NCBI GenBank assembly: GCA_013397845.1 | Contig: VZTG01004474.1 | Location: forward strand, 338,886 to 402,885 | Source of the DNA: Melanocharis versteri | Taxonomy: Eukaryota; Chordata; Aves; Passeriformes; Melanocharitidae | Direction: 5' to 3' | Length of the DNA: 64,000 nucleotides | Shown here: positions 49,535 through 61,515 of the stretch, piece by piece | Numbering within the stretch: the stretch's first letter is position 1 | How the letters are laid out: the number at the start of each line of letters is the position of its first letter | Translations under genes and position numbers: made by a program | Notes under the pieces: generated by a model | Seen by the model: the letters and a program-made list of their open reading frames with translations, nothing else | The model's database searches: none | Told to the model about the DNA's origin: nothing

Positions 49535-51074
49535 GTATCAGAAATGAAGAAAAAAAATTCCAAGACTCCTATGCTTAAAAAAAAAAGAAATTAATTAAAA
49601 GTTATTTACTTAGTACTTGTTTTTTTCACTTATTTTTATGGTTGGTTTGTGTGCAACTGTGCTTTACTTGTAGGAATTTTACACCCAATTATTTCTAAAT
49701 GCTTTCTTTTCTCACAAATATACCTATTCTTTTTTTTTTTCCCATGAGTGAGTAGAAATTACTTGCCATAGTATAGACTAAAAAATTGAGTACTTAGCTT
49801 AACATGCATACAGTATGTACAGCTCGTGTGTATAATCTGGGAAATCTAAGCAGCTTTTTCAGTTGTGAAATGTAAGAAATTTAGTCTCTTACTCTGTCAA
49901 GCTCATTCATTAAGATGTTTTTCGCCATTTGTCAGTGCTTTCAGAAGGTATCAAGTAATTTTTTTATAAAGTTATACATCCTTATAAATATAATGTCTGT
50001 TATTTTTTATAGTTCTCAATTGCAGACATGTCCATTAAACTGGGACAGTGGATGCCAAATACCAGACTGTTTCAGAAAACCAGAGCAAGTTTGAGTCTAT
50101 GATAAAAAAATAAATAAAGGGATGTATGGCAAGAAAACAAAGGAAGCTTAGTAAAAGAAGAACAAAGACCACTTGGTTAAATAAAGCAAGCTTATTCTGC
50201 TGAGTAGGGGAGAAGATGTAATAAAGTTTCTAAAATATAACAGATAGAACCACAGTAGTTTGCCTCAAGCTATAACAAAAGGCTTGTTCTGAGATGGTCT
50301 GATGCTTGAATCGTTTATTCTGTTAGCTGTCGAGGAGCATGTTAATTTATTCTGATGATAAAAATATTATAAAAACGATATGCTTTTCTAATAAATGTTT
50401 CTGGCCTTATCACTGTCTGGGAACCGTGCGTTACGCTCCGATATGCCACAAAGGAAACTTGAGGAAAATGAATACCTGAGGGCTAAAGGGTCGCTTTTGT
50501 AGTTAAATACTGAATTGAGATTAGATCATCTACTTTTGGTAGTGCACTGCTAGGCATCCCGCAGGGAAAACAGATTTTTGGAAAGCTGGTACCTTCTAGT
50601 CTTCTAATGAGTAATTTCACCCTTGGCAAACAAATGTCAAGACGAGAGGATGAAACAACTATAGTGATATACAGTCATGTTAGAGAGTATTCAGTTGGGA
50701 TTCTAAGCAGATTCCAGCTTTAACTTTCTCTCTGCCTGGCAGGAATGGGACTAACTCTTTCCCAGCAGGTCTCCTCAGTTTTTCTGGGTGCTGTTAGCAC
50801 TTAATGTGAGGACAACAAGACTGTTGGCCCAGCCAGGAATCTCCATCTTTCAGGAAATATGAGAACAGGACAGAAAAACATCGTCCCCACCTTTGAAGGC
50901 TTTTTATAAAATGCTGAGGTCCAGTAACATCCCCATGCAATAATATCATCACCTTCACCTAGCAGCACTTCATCAGTATTGTACCATTCTCTGACATGCC
51001 ATGTACACAGCTGCATTAGAGCTTCTCATCATTTATGCAAACAAATTGAATTTTACCCTTTGCTTCTAGATGGA

Positions 51075-51105
51075 TTATATGATATGATGTGATATGATAT
51101 GATGA
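51075..51105. repeat. Short (GATAT)n repeat
   Basis: Five to six imperfect GATAT/GATGT pentamers. Confidence 0.75.
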
Positions 51106-51690
51106 GTTCTAAGAGGAAAAACTGCGTGATACAGATTAAGTGGATAAATGGGATTACAAGGAATATATGAAGATGAGGAAATGAGGCTGGGGTTGGAGTG
51201 GTGTCTGTACGGACAAAGATGATGAGAGTCCACTAGCCGGAGGAATATATCGTAGAAGCAATAGTGAATTTGGATGCAGAAAACACATTTATGATATTCA
51301 AAACATCACTTGATCTTTGATTTTGACCCATACATAAACATGTATTTTCCATTTCATATTCACAAAGCAGAATATTATCAGTGTAAAAGAAACCAAGTTA
51401 GTTCCAGTTATGTAATGAAAAACAAGTGAGAAACCCCCAAACTAGTTATAATTGGTATAAAGACAAAATAAGAATCAACTGACCTAAATTGTTCACAAAA
51501 CTTATTAGACAGTTTTATGCAGGCAAAGAGAGCAAAGCAGAACCGAGCAGGGCAAAGAAACAGCCACAGGATTTGAAGATGAGATATCCTTAATCTTCAT
51601 TCCATGCCCCTGTTTCTTTTAGATTGATTACTTAACTTTAATTCCTCTAAAAAATTGAAAGTACCCTTGAGGGGGAAAGGGAAACAAAAA

Positions 51691-51813
51691 GAGAAGAGAA
51701 GAGAAGAGGAGAAGAGAAGAGAAGAGAAGAGAGGAGAAGAGAAGAGAAGAGAAGAGAAGAGAAGAGAAGAGAAGAGAAGAGAAGAGAAGAGAAGAGAAGA
51801 GAAGAGAAGAGAA
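51691..51813. repeat. (GAGAA)n purine microsatellite
   Basis: About 123 bp of near-perfect GAGAA pentamers with two GAGGA interruptions (near 51706 and 51731). Spurious Glu/Arg/Lys and Ser/Leu/Phe frames arise from it. Confidence 0.96.
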
Positions 51814-52635
51814 ACTAAAGTTCATTATTTTTCTAGAGGTGTATAATGATTACAAGCAAAATTTTAAACCGTTGATTATTTTAGCTCAGGAAAAGACTAA
51901 AAGCCTCTAATGACCACAGATAATGTTGAAATTTACATAAATACTTTGATCCTGTTCCTGTGGGTGATAATAGAAATGGCTCTGCTATTTTTTTATGATC
52001 TAAAATAACTGATGCACAAGGAGTACCACTTAAATGACAAGAGATTTCCCTAGGCTTACCATTTGAAAATGTCAATTTCTTAGTAAGAATGTCAGTGGTA
52101 TGTAATTAGCAGTGATGAATTTGGCTTTTTAGGAGCTATTTCAATTGCTGTTCAATTAGGTGATGTATGTTAAAGAAACTGTTGCCATGCACTGTCATTT
52201 TAACAGACCAGCTGACAGTGTTGGTGCTTTTAACAGCTGTAGGTAGACTTGCACATGGAGCAATTTATTCAATTTCAAAGCTGCAGCACAATACATAAAA
52301 TATTAGCATAAACATCCCAAAATAAATCTTGACATTCTATGCTGAAACAGAATTTAGTGCGCTCATGCTAGGTTAAGCTTTCTGTTCATAAAGTCTAACA
52401 GGAGGAACTGTGTTTGTCTTTGTGAATGCAAAAGCTACAGAAAAATCATCTTATTCTCTTCTGAGAAGGAATTTATCTAACAAAACCATATGGAAAACTT
52501 TTCCTTGAGTTTTTGAAGTGTTTGTTGTAACAATCACTGAAGCAATTCAAGTCTGCATTTGGAGATTGAGTAATTAAATTATGGATGGTTGGACAGGTTT
52601 GCTCCCCTGCAGGCGAGGACTTATGACCTGACTTT

Positions 52636-52655
52636 CACACACACACACATACACA

Positions 52656-52688
<33 letters not shown>
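52636..52688. repeat. (AC)n microsatellite
   Basis: About 26 CA dinucleotides with two CATA interruptions. Confidence 0.95.
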
Positions 52689-53959
52689 TATATGATAATT
52701 AAATCTGAGCATATTTCCTTGTGCACAAGTCTTAAATTAATTATGTTGTGTTTTTTAATAATTTCTTCAACCGTATAAAACTGAGGAGAATGGCATGTTA
52801 ATTCATAAGTAATTAAGTTGTAGTAAGTTCTATCTTTCTTCTGCAGAATGGTTGCTTAATCTCTTTCGTTTGTAGCCTCTTTTGCAAGTTGTGCATCAAA
52901 TATTCACAAAGAAATAACATAGACTTAAAAAAAGAGAAATCAACATGAAGTTAATTTGTTTTGAATGATGAGACCAAATTGAATTACAATATGTGTAAAT
53001 GTTAGATCTTATTACTCAGTTTCTTCTATGACCCTCTATTTCTACGCAGCTTTTAATTTCCATGCAGCTTTTAATTAAGTGATGTTAATAATCATAGGAT
53101 TTGATTGTTATACTTCAGGCTAATCTATAAATTACTTCCTCTAAACTTTTTTTTGTTTCTCACTGATCTCCTAACGATTTATATACATTCTATTTTTATA
53201 TATGTGTTCCTGAGGTCAGATGTCATTGTTCTGCAAGACATCCCATAGACCCTATTTTATTACTGAGATTTAAAATGATGTAACTAATGAGAATAAATGC
53301 ATAGCTTGTTTAATAACTTCCTTATTATGTACTAAAAAAAATTAATTGCTTTGTTTTTACTATTTGTTTCTGGTTAGGCATTTTTCTAAGTCATAGTAGA
53401 GCAGCTGACAATATAATTTTGAGATGGAATGTAAATGTTAGTATTCCACTGGCCTCTTCCATTTAGGTGTTCGACCACTCAGTGGCTCCACACAAGCAAA
53501 TGTGAATTTAGTCAAGGTTCTCAATTCAAGGGCTAAAATGAACAGTTTTCTTCTGAGTGCCTTGTGCTCCCACAATGGCATTCCTTAGTTCTCAGACTTA
53601 ATAAAAGGACCTTCTAGGAAGTCTTAATTTGAGCTACATGAACATTGTTGAATATCTCTAATCATGCTGACCTCTAGGAAGGGGAGATAAAATATCCATT
53701 CCAAAATCATATAGTAGATCAGTAAGGTGAACTACAATCAACAAACCAAAAAGTGCAAAATTCATATTATTAATCTTCAAGTAACCAAAACCTCTGACGG
53801 TCTGACATACCATTCTTTATATGTTAGGACAGTCTCTTACCTACCTTCACAGTCAAATATTGCAAGATTTGGAACATGGTTTATGCGGCAGAAGAAGAAG
53901 CTACTGAAACGGGATGCACAACTAAAAATTAAGAGCAGTTATCCTTGCAACAACTCAAA

Positions 53960-54752
53960 TAAAGTGACAGAGTTTATTGCTAGATTTCATATTTTCAGTA
54001 ATGACATAGGTAGTGAGATCAGCTGTATCCTGAGCAAGTTTGCCCATTACACCAGCCTGAGTGATACAGTTGATTCGCTTTGGGGAAGGGATACAACCCT
54101 TGACAGACTTGAAGATAGAGGGACCTTGATAAGCTTGAAGAATGGATCCATGTGAACCTCATGGAGCTCAACAAAGCCAAATGCAAGTTCCTGCACCTGG
54201 GTTTGAGTGCCCCCCAGTATCAGTACAGGCTGGGGGAGGAAAGGATTGAGAGCAGGCCTGCCAAGAAGAACTTAGGGGTGCTGGTAGATGAGACCTCACC
54301 TCAAGAACTGCATCAAGCTCTAGGGTCCCCAACACAAGAAGAACATGGTTCTGCTAGAGGGAGACTAAAGGAGGGCCATGAAAATAATCAGAGGGCTGAA
54401 GCATGTCTCCATGAAGACAGGCTGAGAGAGTTGGTGTTGTTCAGCCTGGAGAAAACAAAGCTTTAGGGAGACCTTATTGTGGCCTTTCAATACTTAAGAG
54501 AAGGCCTATAATGGAGATTTTTATTCTTTTTTCCTACAAGGGTCTGTAGTGGCAGGACAAGAGGTGAAAATTTTAACGTGAAACAGGTTATGTTTACATG
54601 TTCCACTCCTGGAAATGTTCAAGGTTATGTTTTATGGGGGTTTTGGCATCCTGATCCAGTAAAAAAAGTCCCTGCAAAGAGGGACACTGGACTAACTGGT
54701 TTTTAAAGGTCACTTCCAACCAAAATGATACATGATTCTGTGATTCTTTGAT
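53960..54752 (+). mobile_element. LINE CR1 3' part (about 0.8 kb), sense to the gene
   Basis: The + strand reads the end of CR1 ORF2 and its 3' untranslated tail. It has GATGACATAGG-like TAATGACATAGGTAGTGAG, the AGCAAGTTTGC block, CTCAACAAAGCCAAATGCAAG, TTCCTGCACCTGGG, CAGGCTGGGGGAGGA and a TTCAGCCTGGAGAA block, ending TGATTCTGTGATTCTTTG, the octamer tail. Stops, small deletions and a shifted frame show that it is inactive; the two short frames at 53727-54466 partly read the decayed reverse transcriptase C-terminus. The upstream boundary is approximate. Confidence 0.93.
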
Positions 54753-56050
54753 TTCTAAAGGAAAAGATTGTGTATTGAAGAGATATGACTGAGGAAAACA
54801 TCAATCACAAAATGTTTAAGATTTCTTGTTATGTGTTCCCTAATAAATATACTGGTTGAAATTAGGAAAAAAATAGAGAAGAGGTATATAGGACTAATAT
54901 TATCTTAAATCTGTTGGAGATACTATCTAGGTGATAGTTCATCTGAGTTTGCAATGTCCTTCTATGGTTTATCTCTTTATTGTATGACAATCTTGTATTT
55001 AGATTGTGGTAGTCAATCTATGGATCCTAGTTATGCTGTAATTTAACTGTTTGAACCTTCTCATCTTTCTCTTTTCATTTCTTTTCTTTCTGTTTGAATG
55101 AGTCTCTTAACTTATGGACTGTTACTGTAGCATATACAACATGTTCTAGAAAGGAGTACATAAATACTTGAAATTTCAAGAGGAAAATCACAGATCACAA
55201 ATCATAGGCACTCTGGAGTCAAGAAAAGGCTTTGCCTAATTTCAAGGTTGTTATCTTTGTTCTTCACTGAAAGAACTATCTCTGTTCTGAAGAATACTCA
55301 AGAACATGATGGACTTTAAGGACTTGTAAAAGATAATAACATGGTTACATGCTGCCCTGTGTAGAATTTATTTATGTATAGATAAGTGCTTTCCGGAGTC
55401 AGGGCTGTGGGTTTATTGCTTTGTGGCACCTTACACCTACACAGCCAGAGGTAATGTAAATTTGTGGTGATGGCTAAACTCTTGGAATATTTTCCCATGC
55501 ATGTCCAATAAAAGAATCAGCTGAAAGCAAAATTGTCGTGTGACATTGACATGATGATTACTGAAGCTTTTAGCATCTACAGTATTTTGCTATTTTGCCA
55601 TGTTTTAATATAATGACTACTTTCTACTTTAAAATATGAAGAAATCCTTTGTAACAGTGTAGTAAAAAGATGTATTATGTGTAAAATACTGTATCAGCCA
55701 TCACAATGATGTCTTAATGATAACCTCCTTAAATTGAGAGGATACTCTTTGCAGTCATTACATTAAGTGGGTATATTACAGATAATTAGGCTACAACAAT
55801 TGTACTACAACACTAAGACTTATTTACTGAAGTACCTTTATTTTTTATTTATCAAATGTGAAGCAAGGTTCTGTCTTCACAAAATATGCTTGTGCTTAGT
55901 AAGTTCTTTTTTGTTTCACTATCACTTGGAGATTTCATGTGGGCTATGATTGCTCTGTTGGTCCCTTCTCCTTTCAACTCTAAAACATTTAGATTGTGTA
56001 ACAATAAGTGTAAGTTTATACTAAATTTTTGGGGTTTATTTTTCTTTCAG

Positions 56051-56200
56051 GTGCTGGATTAAATAACGGCCAGTGGCATTCTGTATCTCTCTCTGTCAAA
56101 AGGAATCGTATCAGTGTAAGAGTGGACAATGACGTGACCTCGTCTGCTCACGCCTCCATATCTCTACAGATTTATTCAGGAGATGCTTTCTACTTTGGAG
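56051..56200 (+). CDS. CNTNAP4: CNTNAP4-like exon 9: laminin-G domain 2, middle
   Basis: This 150-nt exon between TTTTTCTTTCAG and GGAG|GTGAAA completes a Gly codon and leaves one base. It encodes GAGLNNGQWHSVSLSVKRN, ISVRVDNDV, a variable Ser/Ala-rich segment, then LQIYSGDAFYFGG. N-G-Q-W-H-S-V is the laminin-G tryptophan motif and YFGG the conserved turn before the cysteine-rich end of the domain. The length is the same as the CNTNAP2 exon as I recall it. The downstream reading beyond 56200 (EICCLFI) is intron. Confidence 0.94.
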
Positions 56201-58106
56201 GTGAAATATGTTGTTTGTTTATATAGGCAATATCCAGCAGTTCCACATCAATATTTCCTGACATATCTAATCAAATGAAAATAATTATTTGGCTTGCTTC
56301 AAGTCTTTTTTGCCTAGCTTGGTTCAGGCACTGTTACGGTGTTTTTAGTTTCAGTTTCCTTTGAATTTCATGATGTTGGGTAGAATAAATCACCACCCCA
56401 AATCCTTGGTCACTTTTTAGATCATCATAACTTGTATCGTGTTCTGATAATTGAATATAGTCTGGCTGGCAATCAAACAGACAGGCAAAGCTTTCTCTTG
56501 CTGCAGACTTACTGTTTTGCTAAATGAATATTTTGGAGAATCTTCCACTGGAATGACATCAAGTTTTCACCTTAAGTGTATGCTTACCTGTGTAAATACC
56601 CTCTTTGTATGACACACAGATTTTTTTTGTTTGGTTTTTGTTTTGGCTTGGTTTGGTTTTTTTACCACAGTGATACAACTTTTCTACATTTGATGAATAT
56701 AATTATTGCCTAAAAAACTACGTGTATATATCTTCATTTCTCTAGGAATATCAACAGTCATCTGTCATCAATAGATTATGTCATTAATAACATGTATTGT
56801 TACTGATAGAGTGGAAAAGGTTGTTCTGTTATTCATATAATTCTGTTGGGAATGGACTACATAATAGCAGCGATAAACATCATCTGAGTGCATTATTAGC
56901 CTAATGTTTTCTCTCTTTTAAACATTAATGGTTGAACTATTTATTAATAATTCTCAAATTTCTGAGAAAACTGAGAATGTTGTGTACAAAACATTAAATG
57001 AGTGTGGACCAAGGGATCACTTCCCTTGAAACAATAGGTTTTAAATAAATTTCACGCTCACAAGCATACTGTAATACAGTAACTGCTACATGAGCATTCA
57101 CATGAATTTTCGCATCTGGCATCTATCCTTTTCTACTAAAAATACCCCTTGACTTGGCTAATAATCAGTGAAATCAGAGAAAGACGCAAAGTATTAGTCT
57201 TGAGTAACCCTTTCTATGTTGCTTCAGGTTCCCAGATCTCTGATTAGGTGATTTTCATCATTGCAGCGTTGATGACACAGATGAACAGTTCAGAAGGGAT
57301 ATGAGCAGTTACAAGAAGCAACATATTCAATTACGTTGTACAAGAACACTTCTATTTATCTTTTGCAGTGTGGAGCGGACAAAATAATTACTGGAACACT
57401 GGAAGTTCCACCTGCATATCCACCCCTCAGATTCTTTGATCTCAGCCTCATAGGTGAAATCTGCAGCTCATGCATCTCGTACAAAGTTAGGGAGTGCTAG
57501 AAGTGGGTTTCTGAGTTTAGAAAATTCTTTATTAAATTTTTATGTTATATACCACTATCAAAATGCAGACAATGCATTTTTACTTTCTTTCCAAGTTTAT
57601 ATGAATATTTACCGTGTTTGTGCTGGTTGTTAAAATATGAGTATCAGCCTTTCAGGGGAGATGTCCTGGGGACATGGTGATTTGTTTACTCATTTTAATG
57701 AATACAAATTATGCAGGAAATGTGTATGCTTAACTAGAAAAATGTGTAATAAACATGAAAATATTTTAGTGTTATGTCAGCACAATTCCTAGTCATGCCA
57801 TCATCCAGGATCTATAACCTCTCTCAGTTCTTGTAATAATAACTCACTGGAACTACAAGGGAAAATGAGATTATTTAATATTGCGATAAGCACATAATGC
57901 AAATTTAATGATTAAAGGATTTCTTCTTATCTTTAATATCCAGTCTACAACTGTAAGGAAACACAATTTAATTAATGTTAATGGTATTGGCTTTAACAGA
58001 GGAAAATTTTTGAAAAAGAGACACCAAGAAAAATATCTGAAACAAAATTTTGTAGAACAGCTGAGTCTAAAAACTGTGAACTTTTCCTGCTTTCTTTGTC
58101 CTTTAC

Positions 58107-58132
58107 TTATTTATTCATTTATTTATTTATTT
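58107..58132. repeat. (TTTA)n short microsatellite
   Basis: Six TTTA units. Confidence 0.75.
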
Positions 58133-59029
58133 GAACTCTGCTGGAAATATCTCATTCTCGAATAAGCATCATATTTTTCACCAGAAATGGCAGAATTTAT
58201 GTTACCCTTCAACTCTAGAATGCTGTAAAGCATGTGGTTAGACCTGTAGTTGATTTGTCTAACTGTGTGTGGTGCTGAAAACTTACTGTGCTCCTATTTG
58301 GACTTTTGCAAGTCTGCATATTTGTTGTTCTTAAAGCAACATACCAAGTAGATAATAAACACTTGCCTTTAGAAACAAGATAACAATTTAACAATTTTAA
58401 ACAATTTGGTTCCTGAACAGAATTATACACACTGAAAGTTTATTAACTTGTTAAATTTCAGTTTTAATTCATTTTCTAATATATATTTCTCAAAAACGTA
58501 TCTATACTATTTAGGTTGCTGCACACCATTTGAATATATTTAGTAGTTTCCACTGTCATTTTGCTTTCCTATATCATAAGCCTCTCCACTGTCTTTACCG
58601 GACTTCAAAAGTATCCATTAGCTCTGCGGAACAGAAAAGTGTCTTAAAATTCACTGCTTCCTAACATTCTGAAACAAGAAGGTCTTCAAATGCTGTGAAC
58701 CAAAACACAGTATTGTTTGACTAAGATCAAAGGATGACCCTTGCGCATCATTCCAGAAACTATAATACCCCTTGGAAGAAAGACAAAGTAAAAATCATTT
58801 AAGCATTGTAGTGCAGTGTTTTGCTGCCACTGGGAAAAACTGCTCAATGGACATGGTTTAAATCAAATCAGGATTAAAGCAATTTATTTATTTACTACAA
58901 ATATTTATTTAATTGGCAATCATTGAACAAGGCATTTCAGGATCAGTATGACAATAGATAAACCACAATATTAGATTCTTACAGAGTGTGGACATCCAGA
59001 TGGTATGTAGTCTGAGGCTCTGTTCTGAA

Positions 59030-60905
59030 CAGGTCTGATTAGACCAAAATGTACAAGGATGTGACCACTCAAGTCTCGAATGGCTGCAAAGATGGAAATC
59101 TTGTAACTTCTTGGGGCAAACTCTTCTCATATTGACCACTGTCACAGTAAAAACACTTGTTGCTTGTGTCTTACACCTTATGATCCAAATTTGCAGGTTT
59201 TTAGTTTTGTCCTGTTCCTCTTGTCCCATCACCATGCACTGCTGGAAGTAGTCTTACTCCATTTTCTCTGTGCCATCTTATCAGATAGCTTTATCTTCTC
59301 TTCCTAAGACTGAGTAGGCTCAGATCTCTCAGCCTCTCCTCATAACTGCATTCAGCTTCCCAATTGTCTTGGAGGCCTTCTCCGGCCTCACTCTAGGACA
59401 CTGATGTCCCTCCTGTACTGGGGAGCCCAGAACTACCACACTCCAGATCTGGCCTCACAAATGCAATGTAGCAGGAGGGACCACTTCCCAAGACTTGCTG
59501 ACTATGCTGGCTATGCTCTTGAAAATACATCCCAGAGTGGCATTGGCCTTCTGTGCTGCAAGAGCACTTTCCCAACTCGTGCTCCACTTGATGGTCACCA
59601 AGATCTTAGACCTCTCTCTGGACAGTTATCCTACAGATAATTCCTCCAGAATCTTCTTCTCAGTGATCACCAGCTGGACTTTGCAGCATCAACTGCCTGC
59701 CTATCCCACCTATATATCATGAATCTGGTGATAGGGAAACTATAGACAGCTGTTAAGTCTTTGCTGAAGTCATGATGATATGCAATGCTCAGTGTTCTCC
59801 CTTTATCTATACTGCTCATCACTTCAGCAAAGAAAACTAAGACCTCAGTCAGGCATGATTTAACCTCAAAGCTAAAGTTAGCCAGTTAACTTCTTGTCCT
59901 TCACAAGTTAGAAATGGCTTTAGGAAGTTTTGCTCTGTGAATTTGCCAGGGACTGCAATAAGACTAACTGCCCTCTAGTTTCTTGAAGATGGGTGTAACA
60001 TCTGCCTTTTCCAATTATCAAGAAGTTCAGCAAATTGCCAAGACCCTTTGAGGATTAAAATGTTAACGAGTTCACAATGACAATGGCAATAGTTAAAATG
60101 GCATTGACCAACTCTTGCAGCACCCTCAGGTACACCGTGGGCTCATTGTTCCTTTACTGTGGGTACTACATTCCTTTTTCATGCTCTGCTACGATATTGG
60201 AAGCCTAAGGATCACTTTTACTAGTGAAGAAAAAGACCTTGAAGTAAACAATTCTTCTCTAGATCCTTGTCACTAAGTCCCCTGCCCCATGGAGTATATG
60301 GATAATATCCATAATCTCTTTAGCCTTCCTTTTCCTACTGTTGTGCCTACAGAAACCTTTTTGTTGCACGTTAACTTCCTTGGCAAGTTTTAGCTTCTCT
60401 TAATTTCCTAACTGCATTCCTAGATGTGCGGGTAATGTTTTTGTATTCCTCTCTATGTTGCATGTCCCTGCTAACCACATTTTGTGTGCTTCAGTTTTGT
60501 TTGCACTCACTCAGGAGCTCCCTGTTTGTTTGCCGGCCTTGTGCCACACTTGCTTAACTATTTTGATATTGCTATGGACTTCTCACATGCTCTGAAGAGG
60601 TTTTTTGCTGAAAGCTATCCAGCCCTTTTGCTCTCCATGGCAATTACTAATGGCATCCTCAAAACAGATCCTGAACAGAAAAATGTTGGCTTTTCTGAAG
60701 TCCAGGGTTATAATTCTGGGGTTTTATTTCTTGCTCTCTTCTATGTGGCACATAAACTCCATAGCTTCATCTTCGTGTTTGCTGTAGCAAAGACTGTCCT
60801 TGATCTTTACATTTTCAACCATTTCTTCCTTGTCCATGAGTAGCAGGTTCAATGAAGTATCTCTCCTATTTGAGTTTTTGATGGTTTGCAACACGATGTT
60901 TCAGT
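59030..60905 (-). mobile_element. Old LINE CR1, about 1.9 kb, antisense to the gene
   Basis: The + strand shows the complement of CR1 from near the 3' end well into ORF2. Recognisable blocks are GGCAAACTCTTCTCA/CACTGTCACAGTAAA, CTTGTCCCATCACCA, CTCAGCCTCTCCTCATA, ACTGGGGAGCCCAGAAC, CAGGCATGATTTAACCTC, GGGACTGCAATAAGACTAAC, GATGGGTGTAACATCTGCC, CAGCACCCTCAGGTACACC, TGAAGTCCAGGGTTATAATT and CATGAGTAGCAGGTTCAATG. Copies of this kind encode the endonuclease/reverse transcriptase on the minus strand, but stops and indels abound here, so it is a fossil. Divergence is greater than in the CR1 at 19080. The edges, especially the 3' (left) one, are uncertain by about 100 bp. Confidence 0.88.
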
Positions 60906-61343
60906 ACTTTACAAAATCTTGACAGCTGATAGAGTAAAATCACTGTACTTAGTAACTGATTTTTTTTCTTATTGGACTTCAATTGTGACTTAAAACTTGT
61001 TCAAATCATGTGACCTTGTATTGTAACCTAACATGCTGGGACTAAGATCTCCCAGTCAACCTGTTCATATTTTGATTCCTCTCATCGCTTTGGAACTTTT
61101 GCTTAGGTTATCCTTTACCAAAATTTTTAGTGATGTTTTTGCATATGCTTTAAAACAGTAAGACTGCAGAGAAGTTTCTTTCTTGTCATACAACCATGGT
61201 TTATCAGAAAAGCTTCTGGCTAAAGTCCTCTAACCACAAAGTTTAAAACATGTGGAGGTTATAAAAGTTCAACTTACTTTTGGAATATAAATTTTTTTCA
61301 AGAAAATATTTCTTTTCAGCTCCAGTTTTTATTCTTCTTTCAG

Positions 61344-61515
61344 GCTGTCCTAGCAGTGGAAACATTTCTGAATGTAATACCTCACTTGGTGGTTTTCAAG
61401 GATGCATGCGACTTATTTCCATTGGTAACAAAGTAGTGGATATGATCTCTGTTCAGCAAAATGGTTTGGGCAATTTCAGTGATCTTCAGATAGATTTATG
61501 TGGCATTACAGACAG
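61344..61515 (+). CDS. CNTNAP4: CNTNAP4-like exon 10: end of laminin-G domain 2
   Basis: This 172-nt exon between TTCTTTCAG and GACAG|GTAAGA completes the Gly of FGG and ends two bases into an Arg codon. It encodes GCPSSGNISECNTSL, GGFQGCMRLISIGNKVVD, MISVQQNGLGNFSDLQ and IDLCGITD. GFQGCMR is the C-terminal LamG motif; cysteines of GCP, ECN, QGC and DLC fit the family's disulfide pattern. Sequons N-I-S, N-T-S and N-F-S predict heavy glycosylation. In paralogues the next exon opens the first EGF-like domain with a C-x-P-x-x-C pattern; it is not in the window. GGFQGCMRLISI and VQQ-x-x-LGNFSDLQID match my memory of CNTNAP4 best. Confidence 0.95.

Larger units (their letters stand above)
49535..56050 (+). 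other. Intron 8 (6.5 kb)
   Basis: GT...AG intron. It contains a GATAT-type repeat (51075-51105), a GAGAA pentamer microsatellite (51691-51813), an AC repeat (52636-52688), a + strand CR1 tail (53960-54752), and a clean, repeat-free stretch at about 52085-52480 that may be conserved non-coding DNA. The rest is unique AT-rich DNA. Confidence 0.85.
56201..61343 (+). other. Intron 9 (5.1 kb)
   Basis: GT...AG intron. It contains a G/T tract (56625-56662), a (TTTA)n run (58107-58132) and the long minus-strand CR1 (59030-60905). The 57360-57480 stretch is preceded by a pyrimidine-rich CAG but does not continue the protein (see rejected items). Confidence 0.85.

Noticed and set aside
49279..49578. 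ATG-initiated frame over exon 8
   Set aside because: Internal part of exon 8 read on into the intron; the exon ends at the donor after 49534.
50801..51016. 71-codon minus-strand frame (MQLCTWHVREW...)
   Set aside because: Looked protein-like at first, but no family signature, flanking splice sites or promoter; chance frame or unrecognised old repeat.
51628..51846. Frames with Glu/Arg/Lys or Ser/Leu/Phe repeats
   Set aside because: Products of the GAGAA pentamer array.
54152..54466. 104-codon frame beginning MNLMELNKAKCKF
   Set aside because: A decayed C-terminal piece of CR1 reverse transcriptase (the L-N-K-A-K-C-x-F block is CR1-typical), not a host gene.
57377..57480. Possible extra exon after TTTATCTTTTGCAG in intron 9
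   Set aside because: The sequence after the CAG does not continue the laminin-G domain, meets a stop, and exon 9 joins exon 10 perfectly in phase and sequence (YFGG|C).
60484..60843. 119-codon + strand frame
   Set aside because: Antisense reading of the old minus-strand CR1 in intron 9.
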